From contig CAJXKO010000014.1 in the NCBI GenBank assembly GCA_913055845.1, positions 1-43,846 of the forward strand: a stretch of DNA of 43,846 nucleotides, in the 5' to 3' direction. The stretch comes from an uncultured Bacteroidota bacterium. Lineage in GTDB: Bacteria > Bacteroidota > Rhodothermia > Rhodothermales > Salinibacteraceae. Of the stretch, positions 25,397 through 33,020 are shown in pieces (position 1 is the stretch's first letter; every line of letters begins with the position of its first letter). The position numbers were made by a program, and so were the translations under genes. The notes under the pieces were generated by a model that saw only the letters and a program-made list of their open reading frames with translations, made no database searches and was not told the DNA's origin.

Positions 25397-26107
25397 CTAG
25401 GAAACCTGTTTCAGAAACCGGAAGCGCCGTTCGTCGACTGTGTAGCGGCGCTGATTGGGCGGTACGAACCGGGAGCCTTCTGCCCAGTAGGGCGTCGGCT
25501 GTCCTTGCATTGAGCGCTCGCTGTAGAAGTGACGAGTTTCGACTGAAAACGGCCGATAGATGGGGGCGGCGTGCCGTACGTAGTGGGCCACCCACAGGGC
25601 CTGGCGCCACCGAGGCAGCGGAGTGTCCGGCCCCAGCCGCTGGAAAAACGAGCGCTTCGCTGAGCCGGGGTTGAAGGCGCTGAACTGGTACGGGTCAAGG
25701 ACGACCTCCCGGTAGGTCGTCTTGCCGCGGTACTTGGTGTCCACCCGGTTGCGCACCACCCAGGCGACCAGCTCTTGTTCATGGGGACGCTTCGTTTCGG
25801 AGTAGATTGCCCGGGCGAGCCAGAGGGTCGACTCGTCAAGGTCGGGGGGAGGAGGAAGCGGAGCGTGGGACGTGCTGTCTGCGGGCGCATCTTGGGCAAG
25901 CTGTGGGCCATAGGCGGCACTCAGGCGCTCAAGGGAGGCATCCTTGGACTTGTGAGGAGAGGAAGCATCCGGGGCGCGCTCGACAAAAGAAGACGCGGGA
26001 GAGGGGGAAGAAGAGCCGTCCGAGGGGTCAAGGGCGGCGGGCACTTGGGCGGCCGAGAGGACGAGCGTGCCAAAAGAAGCACAAAGAAAAAAGCTCCGCT
26101 TACTCAT
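25397..26107 (-). CDS. Secreted SleB-like cell wall hydrolase
   Basis: 236-residue exported protein. A signal peptide (MSKRSFFLCASFGTLVLSAAQVPA) leads into an ~80-residue Ser/Pro/Asp-rich spacer. The catalytic domain from about residue 92 reads LWLARAIYSETKRPHEQELVAWVVRNRVD, as in the Hydrolase_2 (SleB/CwlJ) family with its Glu. A conserved DPYQFSAFNPG loop and a HFYSE motif follow. It probably cuts peptidoglycan. ATG 26107 is the start; the gene is convergent with the barrel gene. Confidence 0.83.
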   Translation of the reverse strand: MSKRSFFLCASFGTLVLSAAQVPAALDPSDGSSSPSPASSFVERAPDASSPHKSKDASLERLSAAYGPQLAQDAPADSTSHAPLPPPPDLDESTLWLARAIYSETKRPHEQELVAWVVRNRVDTKYRGKTTYREVVLDPYQFSAFNPGSAKRSFFQRLGPDTPLPRWRQALWVAHYVRHAAPIYRPFSVETRHFYSERSMQGQPTPYWAEGSRFVPPNQRRYTVDERRFRFLKQVS

Positions 26108-26447
26108 ATGCGAGTGTGCGCTATTCGAAAGCCTGCGAGACGGTGAGTGAGGCGAAGAGAAACGAGAGGCCTCTCAAGAAGTGCACGGCGACTGGAAGAG
26201 ACGCCGCGAAGTCGTCACCATAGGATACAAAACAACCGTAGATACCCACTCCGGGTTTCTGAAAAGAGGTCTACACGACAGGTTAGAACGGGAGGATAAA
26301 CATATAACGTTGTTCTTCATGTTCGGTTAGCACGCTCTTGACGACCTGTTTTCTGTCGCTTAATCATTGCTCGGTAAGACCTTAACGCGTCGAAAATTTT
26401 GGACACGTTCCCCTGTTGGCCTCTCTAACCTTCCGTTTTTCGCCTCT
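26108..26447. other. Divergent intergenic region between SleB-like gene and pdxB
   Basis: 340 bases, AT-rich between 26220 and 26400, presumably with promoters for both genes. A TTG at ~26339 lies about 20 bases before TAATCATT at ~26362, a loose match to the Bacteroidota promoter pattern in the pdxB direction. No ORF or RNA gene is supported. Confidence 0.45.
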
Positions 26448-27626
26448 ATGACGGCACTTCGAATTCTTGCGGACGCAAATATTCCGTGTGTCGAGGAGTC
26501 CTTCGGGGCGTTTGGGCCGGTACGGACGAAACCGGGACGAGAGATTGGGCCTTCGGACGTGGAGGCGGCAGATGTACTGCTGGTGCGGAGCGTGACGCCT
26601 GTGGGCCCCCGGTTGCTTGGAGAGACGGAGCTCCGCTTCGTCGGGTCGGCCACGATAGGGACGGACCATGTGGACCAGGCGTATCTTCGGGGTCGAGGCA
26701 TTCCGTTCGCGCACGCTCCTGGCTCCAACGCCGACTCAGTGGCCGACTACGTGGTGGCCGCCCTGCTTCGGCTGGCCCGGCGCCGCCGCGTACCGCTACG
26801 GGGTCGTACCGTCGGCGTCGTAGGGTGTGGCAACATTGGCGGACGTCTTGCACGCCGGCTCCCGGCCCTCGGACTACGGGTGCTCAAAAATGACCCACCA
26901 CGGGCCCGAGCCGCCGAGGCGGAGGGGCGCTCTCACCCGTTCGTGTCGCTCAACACCGTGCTCGATGCGGCCGACATCGTGACGTTCCACGTTCCACTCA
27001 CGAACGAGGGCCCCGATCCGACCCATCACCTCGGGGACGCGGCGTTCCTCAGCCACCTGCGCGATGGGGCCTGGCTCCTCAACACGTCGCGCGGATCGGT
27101 CGTGGACGGAGAGGCACTGCTGGCGGCGCGGACACAAGGCCCCGTTGCCGCGGCGGTGCTCGACGTGTGGGAACATGAACCTGCCCCGTCTCCTGCGCTT
27201 GTGCAGGCCGTCGACATTGCGACCCCGCACATTGCCGGGTACGCCTACGACGGAAAGGTACGGGGGACGGAGATGCTCTACCGAGCCCTCTGCAGCGAGA
27301 TAGGTGTGACGCCGGAGTGGGGAGGCACGGCGACGATCCGCCCGGCCACAAAAGACGCCCTTCAGTGTACGCCTCCCGATCCGCGATTGCCGGCCACGGA
27401 GTGGCGGCATCATCTGGCGCAGCAGGCCTACGACCTGCAGGCCGACGATACGGCGCTCCGGGCCATTCCCGACGCTCCCCGCGAGGCGCGGAGCGAGGCC
27501 TTCCAGCGACTGCGAAAGACCTACCGGCGGCGGCGTGAGATGAAGCAGCACGCGGTGCCCCAGGCCGCCGTGCCGGGCGCCTATTCGCAGGCGGTAGAGG
27601 AGGGGCTCACCCTCCAGTGGGCGTGA
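26448..27626 (+). CDS. pdxB: Erythronate-4-phosphate dehydrogenase
   Basis: NAD-dependent enzyme that oxidises 4-phosphoerythronate in DXP-dependent vitamin B6 synthesis; 392 residues. It begins LRILADANIPCVEESFG, typical of PdxB, and has the Rossmann motif VGVVGCGNIGGRLA. The catalytic Arg (NTSRGSVVD), Glu and His (PHIAGYAYDGKVRG) follow. The C-terminal ~110 residues form the PdxB dimerisation domain. ATG 26448 fits the family start; an upstream start at 26367 adds 27 unrelated residues. Its last codons and stop lie inside a 16-bp tandem duplication. Confidence 0.94.
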   Translation: MTALRILADANIPCVEESFGAFGPVRTKPGREIGPSDVEAADVLLVRSVTPVGPRLLGETELRFVGSATIGTDHVDQAYLRGRGIPFAHAPGSNADSVADYVVAALLRLARRRRVPLRGRTVGVVGCGNIGGRLARRLPALGLRVLKNDPPRARAAEAEGRSHPFVSLNTVLDAADIVTFHVPLTNEGPDPTHHLGDAAFLSHLRDGAWLLNTSRGSVVDGEALLAARTQGPVAAAVLDVWEHEPAPSPALVQAVDIATPHIAGYAYDGKVRGTEMLYRALCSEIGVTPEWGGTATIRPATKDALQCTPPDPRLPATEWRHHLAQQAYDLQADDTALRAIPDAPREARSEAFQRLRKTYRRRREMKQHAVPQAAVPGAYSQAVEEGLTLQWA

Positions 27627-27646
27627 GGGGCAGTGGGCGTGAGGGG
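27615..27646. repeat. Perfect 16-bp tandem duplication across the pdxB stop
   Basis: Bases 27615-27630 and 27631-27646 are identical 16-mers (cagtgggcgtgagggg) in direct tandem. The first copy contains the last codons and TGA stop of pdxB; the second is non-coding and lies eight bases before the end of the convergent era gene. The perfection suggests a recent slippage event. Confidence 0.95.
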
Positions 27647-27654
27647 CCAGCCGG

Positions 27655-28569
27655 CTACGATCGGTAGCCGTACGACCGGAGGATGCTTTTTCGGTCGCGC
27701 CAATTCTCTTGGACCTTCACGTGCAGGTTGAGGTAGACGGAGCGCTCCACGAACGACTCAATGTCCTCGCGCGCCTCCATCCCCACCTTCTTGAGGGCCT
27801 TTCCGCCTTCCCCGATGAGGATGCCCTTGTGGGATTCCTCCATCACGACGATTTCGGCGTCGATGTAGTCTTTCTGGTCCCCGGACCGCTCTTCATAGGC
27901 CACGATGTTGACCTGCACGGAGTATGGGATTTCCTGGTGGTAATGCTTGTAGACCTTCTCCCGGATCATCTCGGCCACGAAGAAGCGCTCCGGGTGCTCG
28001 CTAATCATTTCTTTCGGGTAGTAGGGCGGCCCCTCCGGAAGGGTGTCGAGCACGAGATGGAGAAGCTTCTGGAGGTTGAACCCCCGCTTGGCCGAGGTGG
28101 GCACTACCTCGTCGAAGGCCCGCAGCTCCTCGTACGACTCGACGAGCGGAAGGACCTCTTCTTGGGGAAGCAGGTCCATCTTCGTGAGGACTAAAAACGC
28201 CGGCGTGTCGCCGATCTTTTCGAGGCTCTCCGTATCGGGTTCGTCCTGCGTTGCCTCGTGGAGGAAGAGCAGCAGGTCGGCGTCCCGGATGGCGCCCTGC
28301 ACCTGCCCCATCATGGTCTCGTGCAACTCGTACCGGGGCTCGATGATGCCTGGCGTATCGAGGAAGATAGCCTGGTGCTCCGGCCCCGAGTGGATGCCGA
28401 TGATGCGGTGGCGGGTGGTCTGCGGCTTCTTGGTGACGATTGACAGCTTCTCGCCGAGCAGCGCGTTCATGAGCGTACTTTTGCCCACGTTGGGCTTGCC
28501 CACGATGGCCACGTAGCCGCTCGTGTGGTCGTCGGAGATGTCTTCAAACAGGGGCTCGGAGTCTTCCAT
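27655..28569 (-). CDS. era: Ribosome assembly GTPase Era
   Basis: Essential GTPase that binds the 3' end of 16S rRNA during 30S maturation; 304 residues. G1 is GKPNVGKST at residues 24-32, G3 is DTPG and G4 is TKMD. The C-terminal KH domain includes ILIGEGGKALKKVG. The N-terminus has an extra acidic ~16 residues. The gene follows pdxJ by 45 bases in the same direction; era and pdxJ are also operon partners in Escherichia coli. It is convergent with pdxB. Confidence 0.97.
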   Translation of the reverse strand: MEDSEPLFEDISDDHTSGYVAIVGKPNVGKSTLMNALLGEKLSIVTKKPQTTRHRIIGIHSGPEHQAIFLDTPGIIEPRYELHETMMGQVQGAIRDADLLLFLHEATQDEPDTESLEKIGDTPAFLVLTKMDLLPQEEVLPLVESYEELRAFDEVVPTSAKRGFNLQKLLHLVLDTLPEGPPYYPKEMISEHPERFFVAEMIREKVYKHYHQEIPYSVQVNIVAYEERSGDQKDYIDAEIVVMEESHKGILIGEGGKALKKVGMEAREDIESFVERSVYLNLHVKVQENWRDRKSILRSYGYRS

Positions 28570-28614
28570 GGAGGCGGATGCAGTGAAGCAAAAACAGGAA
28601 CAGGGAACATTCTT

Positions 28615-29346
28615 TTACGCCCGCTGGCCCTTCACAGTTGCGCACATGTCCCGCACCGCCTGATCCATACCCACAAGGATGGCCCGCGCCATGACCGCAA
28701 AGCCGATAGATACCTCGGCGACGTGAGGGACGGTGGCGTCGAAGAGTCGGAAGTTACCGTAGTCGAGCCCGTGGCCAGCATGCACGCGCACTCCGGCTTC
28801 GTGGGCGGCCCGGGCCCCCGTAGCCAGGCGCTCCGCCTCCTCGCGACGGGCGGCCTCGGTCTCGGCCTCCGCAAAGTCGCCGGTGTGGAGCTCCACGCAG
28901 TTCGCGCCGGTGTCGGCGGCGGCCTCGATCTGTTCGGGCACCGGGTCCACGAAGAGACTTACCTGATCGACCCCCGCATCGTAGAGGCGCGGAATCACGG
29001 CTGACAGCCGCGAGCGGTTGGCAGTTACGTCGAGGCCGCCCTCCGTAGTCACCTCCTCCCGCCGCTCAGGGACCAGCGTGGCTAGGTCTGGTCCCACGTC
29101 GCAGCAGACCGAGACGACCTCCTCGTCGGTCGAGAGTTCGAAGTCGAGTTTGCCCGTGACCGTTTCGGCCAGGAGCCGCACGTCGCGCTCGGTGATGTGG
29201 CGACGATCCTCCCGTAGATGAAACACGATCCCGTCCGCCCCGGCCTGCTCGCAGCGGGCGGCGGCGTGCACCGGATCCGGGAACGTTTCCTCCCGGGCGT
29301 TGCGGAGGGTGCCAACATGGTCGACGTTGATGAGAAGATTGGTCAC
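28615..29346 (-). CDS. pdxJ: Pyridoxine 5'-phosphate synthase
   Basis: TIM-barrel enzyme that condenses 1-deoxy-D-xylulose 5-phosphate with 3-amino-2-oxopropyl phosphate to pyridoxine 5'-phosphate; 243 residues, full length. Markers are LLINVDHVGTLRNAR at the start, ADGIVFHLREDRRHI, VSLFVDPVPEQI, VELHTGDFAEA and HAGHGLDYGNF. In many family members the second marker reads HLREDRRHI as here. The start is GTG 29346. It heads an operon with era and, with pdxB next door, makes this a vitamin B6 locus. Confidence 0.96.
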   Translation of the reverse strand: MTNLLINVDHVGTLRNAREETFPDPVHAAARCEQAGADGIVFHLREDRRHITERDVRLLAETVTGKLDFELSTDEEVVSVCCDVGPDLATLVPERREEVTTEGGLDVTANRSRLSAVIPRLYDAGVDQVSLFVDPVPEQIEAAADTGANCVELHTGDFAEAETEAARREEAERLATGARAAHEAGVRVHAGHGLDYGNFRLFDATVPHVAEVSIGFAVMARAILVGMDQAVRDMCATVKGQRA

Positions 29347-29670
29347 GACGGTGGGGCAGCCGGTCTATGAGACACGAAAAGTAGTCGATTCCAACACGGG
29401 GACTCCTGCTTTGTTTTCGAAGGATCGGATGGCAAGGGAGCAAAGCGGGAGCACTGCGAACAAGGCTCTTTGCGTCATTCTCGCGCGACGGTGACGATTT
29501 TTTCGTCGCGGATCTGGGTGCTACGGCCTCTAGGCGGGGGATCGGAATTGCATTTCGCGAAAGAGCCTCCTATTTTCGAGTCAATCCTCACAACCCCGCC
29601 CCTCGTGTACCACCAACGCGCCGGGCGGATCGCCCGCTCATCTTCTCGTCATCACGAACGAACGGCTCAC
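29347..29670. other. Divergent intergenic region upstream of pdxJ and the pseudopilin-like gene
   Basis: 324 bases between divergent genes. A 7-bp inverted repeat cgcgacg (29484-29490)/cgtcgcg (29504-29510) surrounds a T-run; it could be a hairpin or operator. No RNA gene or ORF is supported. Confidence 0.45.
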
Positions 29671-30132
29671 ATGGCAACGAGTAGTGGAACGATTCAGAAG
29701 GGCATCCAGGTCGTCCTGGTGATCGTCATCGTCGGTCTCGCGTACTTCCTCTATGAGTCGATCACCGAGCCCTACGATCGCATCGAGCGACAGCAGCGCA
29801 TCACCGAGGAAACGCGCACCCGAATGTCGAACATTCGGTCGGCTCTTGTCGACTACGAGCGGGACAGTGCCTCCTACCCGGACTCCTTGAACCTTCTGGT
29901 CCAACACATCCAGAAGGATTCCATCCTGTCGACTCGGCAGGACAGTGTGTTTGGGCGCACCGTCAACCTGGACTCGCTGCTCCATTCCCCCCGCACCGGA
30001 AACCGATTCCTGTACACGGTCAGCGATACGGGCCGCGTCGAAACGTACCTCCTCGAGGACCCGGATACCGACGACCAGATTGGAACGCTGTCCGGCGATC
30101 CCACCCAGGCGAACGCGGCCAGTTGGGAGTAG
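29671..30132 (+). CDS. Pseudopilin-like single-pass membrane protein
   Basis: 153-residue protein. One N-terminal membrane helix at about residues 10-28 (IQVVLVIVIVGLAYFLYES) is followed by a charged helix (RIERQQRITEETRTRMSNIRSALVDYERDS) and then YPDSLNLLVQHI. The latter resembles the IRxALxxYxxDxGxYP pattern of type II secretion GspG pseudopilins, but a prepilin peptidase site is not evident. The rest is polar. Together with the next gene, which looks PilM-like, it may belong to a small pilus- or secretion-type machine. Function is inference. Confidence 0.72.
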   Translation: MATSSGTIQKGIQVVLVIVIVGLAYFLYESITEPYDRIERQQRITEETRTRMSNIRSALVDYERDSASYPDSLNLLVQHIQKDSILSTRQDSVFGRTVNLDSLLHSPRTGNRFLYTVSDTGRVETYLLEDPDTDDQIGTLSGDPTQANAASWE

Positions 30133-30213
30133 CGCCATCGGTCTGCCGAGCTTCGTCGTGCAGGCGCCACTGGTGCAGGCGCTAAGATTTCCGGACGCAA
30201 CCACGCAACGCCC

Positions 30214-31155
30214 ATGACGCAGTCGACCTCGGCCGCAGTTCACATTCAGGGATCGACGATCCGGTACGCCGAGATCGAACGCGAGGGCACGGCCCTGATC
30301 CTTCGGCGCCTCGACCAGACGACCGCTGAGGTGGACCTAGCGCGTGCAGTGTGGGGGGAAGAGGAGACGCCGGACGCGCTGGACCGGGCCGAAGACCTCG
30401 TGCAAGAGATGATGGGCGATGCGGACGTGTCGCTGATGGGATGGGTGGTCGACCCGCTGGACGTCTACAGCTTCTTTATGCCCCTTCCAGAAGGGCTCGG
30501 GGCGTCGGAAAGGGAGCGTCGCATTGCCTATCAGGCGGCGCTGACGACGGACACCCGGTCCCCCGAGGCCCTCCACACGACGTCCCACGCCGTGCGCACC
30601 GTCGAGGTGGAGGGGGAGACGACCGAGTGGGTGCACGTGCTGGCGGTGCCCCAACCCGTGGCGGATCGGATGGCGTCCCTCTCCGTTCCCGTGCCAGCTT
30701 CGAACCGCGTCCGGATGACAAGCCCCAAGGCAGCGGCGCAGGCCATGCGACGACACGCCGGGGGCCAGGAGGAGACGGCCGACGCAGACGACATTTCTTA
30801 CCGTTTGGCCATGGGGCAGTATCCCTCCCACACCGAGTATGCCCTGACGCACAACGGGCAGTGGCACCACGCCCACGCTGCGGAGGAGGCCCGCGCGGCC
30901 GAGAATCGGGTCTACTACGCTGTCGGGTTTCTCAACCGGATTGAAGTATCGCCGGATCAGGTGGACGAGGTCTTCGTCTACGGTCCGGACGCCGCCCCCG
31001 ATCCCGAAGGCCCGATCGCGGAGGTGTTTGGAATGCCTCCCGTTCGCCTCGACCCGTTTGTTGGGCTTCGGGTGACGGACGAGTCTCCCGCCCAGGGGCC
31101 CGCGGGCGGATACGTTCCCTGCATCGGAGGGGCCTTGGCGGCCCAGCCCACCTAG
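30214..31155 (+). CDS. PilM/GspL-like actin-fold protein (tentative)
   Basis: 313-residue soluble, acidic protein. The first strands (AAVHIQGSTIRYAEIEREG, with VHIQGS where an actin-fold phosphate loop would sit) and the ending GGYVPCIGGALA resemble the PilM/ASKHA fold of type IV pilus and type II secretion assembly. No clear ATP-binding motifs can be read, so it may be degenerate or a distant relative. It follows the pseudopilin-like gene by 81 bases, which fits a shared machine. No other pilus gene is in the window. Confidence 0.65.
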   Translation: MTQSTSAAVHIQGSTIRYAEIEREGTALILRRLDQTTAEVDLARAVWGEEETPDALDRAEDLVQEMMGDADVSLMGWVVDPLDVYSFFMPLPEGLGASERERRIAYQAALTTDTRSPEALHTTSHAVRTVEVEGETTEWVHVLAVPQPVADRMASLSVPVPASNRVRMTSPKAAAQAMRRHAGGQEETADADDISYRLAMGQYPSHTEYALTHNGQWHHAHAAEEARAAENRVYYAVGFLNRIEVSPDQVDEVFVYGPDAAPDPEGPIAEVFGMPPVRLDPFVGLRVTDESPAQGPAGGYVPCIGGALAAQPT

Positions 31156-31263
31156 CTGTTGCGTGGGGGAACGGATCTCTTTGGGGGCATTCCTCTACCA
31201 TTCGTGGAGGAGGAAAAAGAGAAAGACCCTACCGCATTCGCTCACGTTCGCTCCCGATTTGTC

Positions 31264-31857
31264 ATGAAACTCATCGCTGGCCGGTTCGGCGGCCACGGAT
31301 TGAAAACCCCATCGGGGCACGAGACGCGCCCCTCCACGGCCCGTACGCGGGAGGCGCTCTTCGGGCTCATCGACGCACGCATCTACCTTGAAGACGCCGA
31401 GGTGCTCGACCTCTTCGCCGGCACCGGTGCACTGGGGCTGGAGGCCATTAGCCGGGGGGCGGCGCTCGTGACGTTCGTGGAGCAGGATCGCGCAGTGCTC
31501 GATTATGCGCGGGAGAACGCCGAGAAGCTCGGGGTGGAGGACCGCTGCATCTTCATTCAGGGCGATGCCGTGGAGTACCTGCGGTCCTACGACGGGCCGA
31601 AGCTCGATCTCATCATGGCCGATCCCCCGTACAAGTTGGAGGCCATGCAGGAGATGCCCGACCTGGCGGTGCCCCACCTCGATACCGACGGCGTCTTTAC
31701 GCTGGAGCACAGCTCGCACGATTGGTTCGACGAACATCCGCGCCTCATGACGAGCCGGTCCTACGGACGGACCATCGTGAGCCTATTCCGTCCCCCGTTG
31801 CCCCCGGAGGATGCAGAAAACGGGGAGGAGGCCCTCTCGGCTACGGACGAATCCTGA
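31264..31857 (+). CDS. rsmD: 16S rRNA (guanine-966-N2)-methyltransferase RsmD
   Basis: SAM-dependent methyltransferase for G966 of 16S rRNA; 197 residues. The typical start is MKLIAGRFGGHGLKTP, followed by RPSTARTREALFGLI. The SAM loop is LDLFAGTGALGLEAISRG, and the catalytic DPPY sits at residues 120-123. The start at 31264 is chosen over 31159 because the domain begins with it. coaD follows 36 bases later, a linkage widely seen in bacteria. Confidence 0.95.
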   Translation: MKLIAGRFGGHGLKTPSGHETRPSTARTREALFGLIDARIYLEDAEVLDLFAGTGALGLEAISRGAALVTFVEQDRAVLDYARENAEKLGVEDRCIFIQGDAVEYLRSYDGPKLDLIMADPPYKLEAMQEMPDLAVPHLDTDGVFTLEHSSHDWFDEHPRLMTSRSYGRTIVSLFRPPLPPEDAENGEEALSATDES

Positions 31858-31893
31858 TCTGCCCGCCCCTGGTGCCAACTCCCTCCGCCCTTC

Positions 31894-32385
31894 ATGAACG
31901 ACTTTGCCCTGTATCCGGGGACGTTTGACCCCTTCACGTTCGGCCATCGGGACGTACTAGAACGGGCCCTTCGGGTGTTCGACCGGGTGGAAGTGACCGT
32001 GGGGGTGAACGTAGAAAAAGAAACGCTCTTCTCTACCCAAGAACGCACGGAACTCGTGCGCCGGTGCACCCAGGACCTCGACGGGGTGCAGGTGGCGTCG
32101 CACGAAGGGCTCATCGTGGACCGGGCCCGTCAGGTGGGGGCCGTCGCGCTGGTGCGGGGGCTTCGGCAGGTGAGCGACTTCGACGCGGAGTTCCGGATGG
32201 CGTTTGCGAACCGGAAGCTGGCCCCGGAGTTGGAGACGGTCTTCTTCATGACCTCCGAAGAATACGCCCTCATCAGTTCCTCGATGGTGCGGGACGCGCA
32301 TCGGTGGGACGGCGACGTGTCGAAGTTCGTGCCGCCACCGGTCGTGCAGGCACTGGAAAAGAAAGGAGTTCCCGCCCGGTCGTAA
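31894..32385 (+). CDS. coaD: Phosphopantetheine adenylyltransferase
   Basis: Penultimate enzyme of coenzyme A synthesis, transferring AMP to 4'-phosphopantetheine; 163 residues, standard length. The nucleotidyltransferase motif is YPGTFDPFTFGH with His18. LVRGLRQVSDFDAEFRMAFANR and the ISSSMVRDA signature follow. It is 36 bases downstream of rsmD and probably shares its transcript. No anomaly seen. Confidence 0.97.
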   Translation: MNDFALYPGTFDPFTFGHRDVLERALRVFDRVEVTVGVNVEKETLFSTQERTELVRRCTQDLDGVQVASHEGLIVDRARQVGAVALVRGLRQVSDFDAEFRMAFANRKLAPELETVFFMTSEEYALISSSMVRDAHRWDGDVSKFVPPPVVQALEKKGVPARS

Positions 32386-32437
32386 CATTAGGTCTTCAGG
32401 GGCCATCTGGGTAACAACCTTCGGGGAACCGGTGGTC

Positions 32438-32467
32438 TTTTGATTCGCCGCCGCGTCCCGTATCTTC
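32438..32467 (+). promoter_or_regulatory. Candidate Bacteroidota-type promoter for gcvH
   Basis: A TTTTG (32438-32442) lies 18 bases before TATCTTC (32461-32467), close to the TTTG/TAnnTTTG layout of the primary sigma factor in this phylum. Initiation would fall near 32474, about 33 bases before the gcvH ATG. Confidence 0.4.
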
Positions 32468-32506
32468 ACCCGAGCACATATTCTCACCGACCTCAACGCA
32501 CGACGA

Positions 32507-32881
32507 ATGGACACGCCGAACGATCTCTACTACACGGAAGACCACGAGTGGCTTCGCGTCGAAGATGGCACGGCCACCGTAGGCATCACGGACTTTGCAC
32601 AGAGCGAACTCGGCGACATTGTGTTCGTCGAACTGGAGCCGGAGGGCACCACGCTCGGAAAAGACGACATCTTTGGCACCGTGGAGGCCGTCAAAACCGT
32701 CTCGGAGCTGTACATGCCCGTGAGCGGCACCATCACTGCCTTCAACGATGAATTGGAGCTCTCCCCGGAGGTCGTCAACGACGACCCGTACGGAGATGGG
32801 TGGATGATTGAGATCGAGATCGAAAATCCCGGCGAGATCGACGACCTCATGGAGGCCGACGAGTACGAGGAGGTGACGTAG
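32507..32881 (+). CDS. gcvH: Glycine cleavage system H protein
   Basis: Lipoyl carrier of the glycine cleavage complex, 124 residues. The lipoylated Lys63 is in TVEAVKTVSE, followed by the usual YMPVSG. The start DLYYTEDHEWLRVEDG is standard. The protein is very acidic, especially at the C-terminus (DLMEADEYEE), as expected for a salt-adapted organism. No gcvP or gcvT is nearby. A candidate promoter precedes it; guaA follows after 139 bases. Confidence 0.97.
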   Translation: MDTPNDLYYTEDHEWLRVEDGTATVGITDFAQSELGDIVFVELEPEGTTLGKDDIFGTVEAVKTVSELYMPVSGTITAFNDELELSPEVVNDDPYGDGWMIEIEIENPGEIDDLMEADEYEEVT

Positions 32882-32942
32882 AACCTGGAGAGGCGGGAAG
32901 AACAGCGGCGATCCATGCGGGCGGAAGTGTCCGTGTGCAGCG

Positions 32943-33015
32943 TAGTGCGTGTTGCGGAATGCGTGCTGCGTCGGATCCCTTCGATGACATTTCGCGCAGT
33001 ACGAACTACGCACTC
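32943..33015 (+). repeat. Inverted array of NNNTGCG heptamers before guaA
   Basis: Four consecutive heptamers TAGTGCG, TGTTGCG, GAATGCG and TGCTGCG (32943-32970) are followed, after 24 bases, by three heptamers in reverse orientation CGCAGTA, CGAACTA and CGCACTC (32995-33015). The two arms can pair imperfectly into a long hairpin that ends five bases before the guaA ATG at 33021. Confidence 0.8.
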
Positions 33016-33020
33016 CCCCG

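Noticed and set aside
30158-30182. Direct repeat gtgcaggcgc before the PilM-like gene
   Set aside because: Two 10-base copies with a 5-base spacer in GC-rich sequence are weak and may be chance.
32882-33020. Purine riboswitch upstream of guaA
   Set aside because: The conserved three-way-junction bases are not present; the region is explained by the heptamer array.
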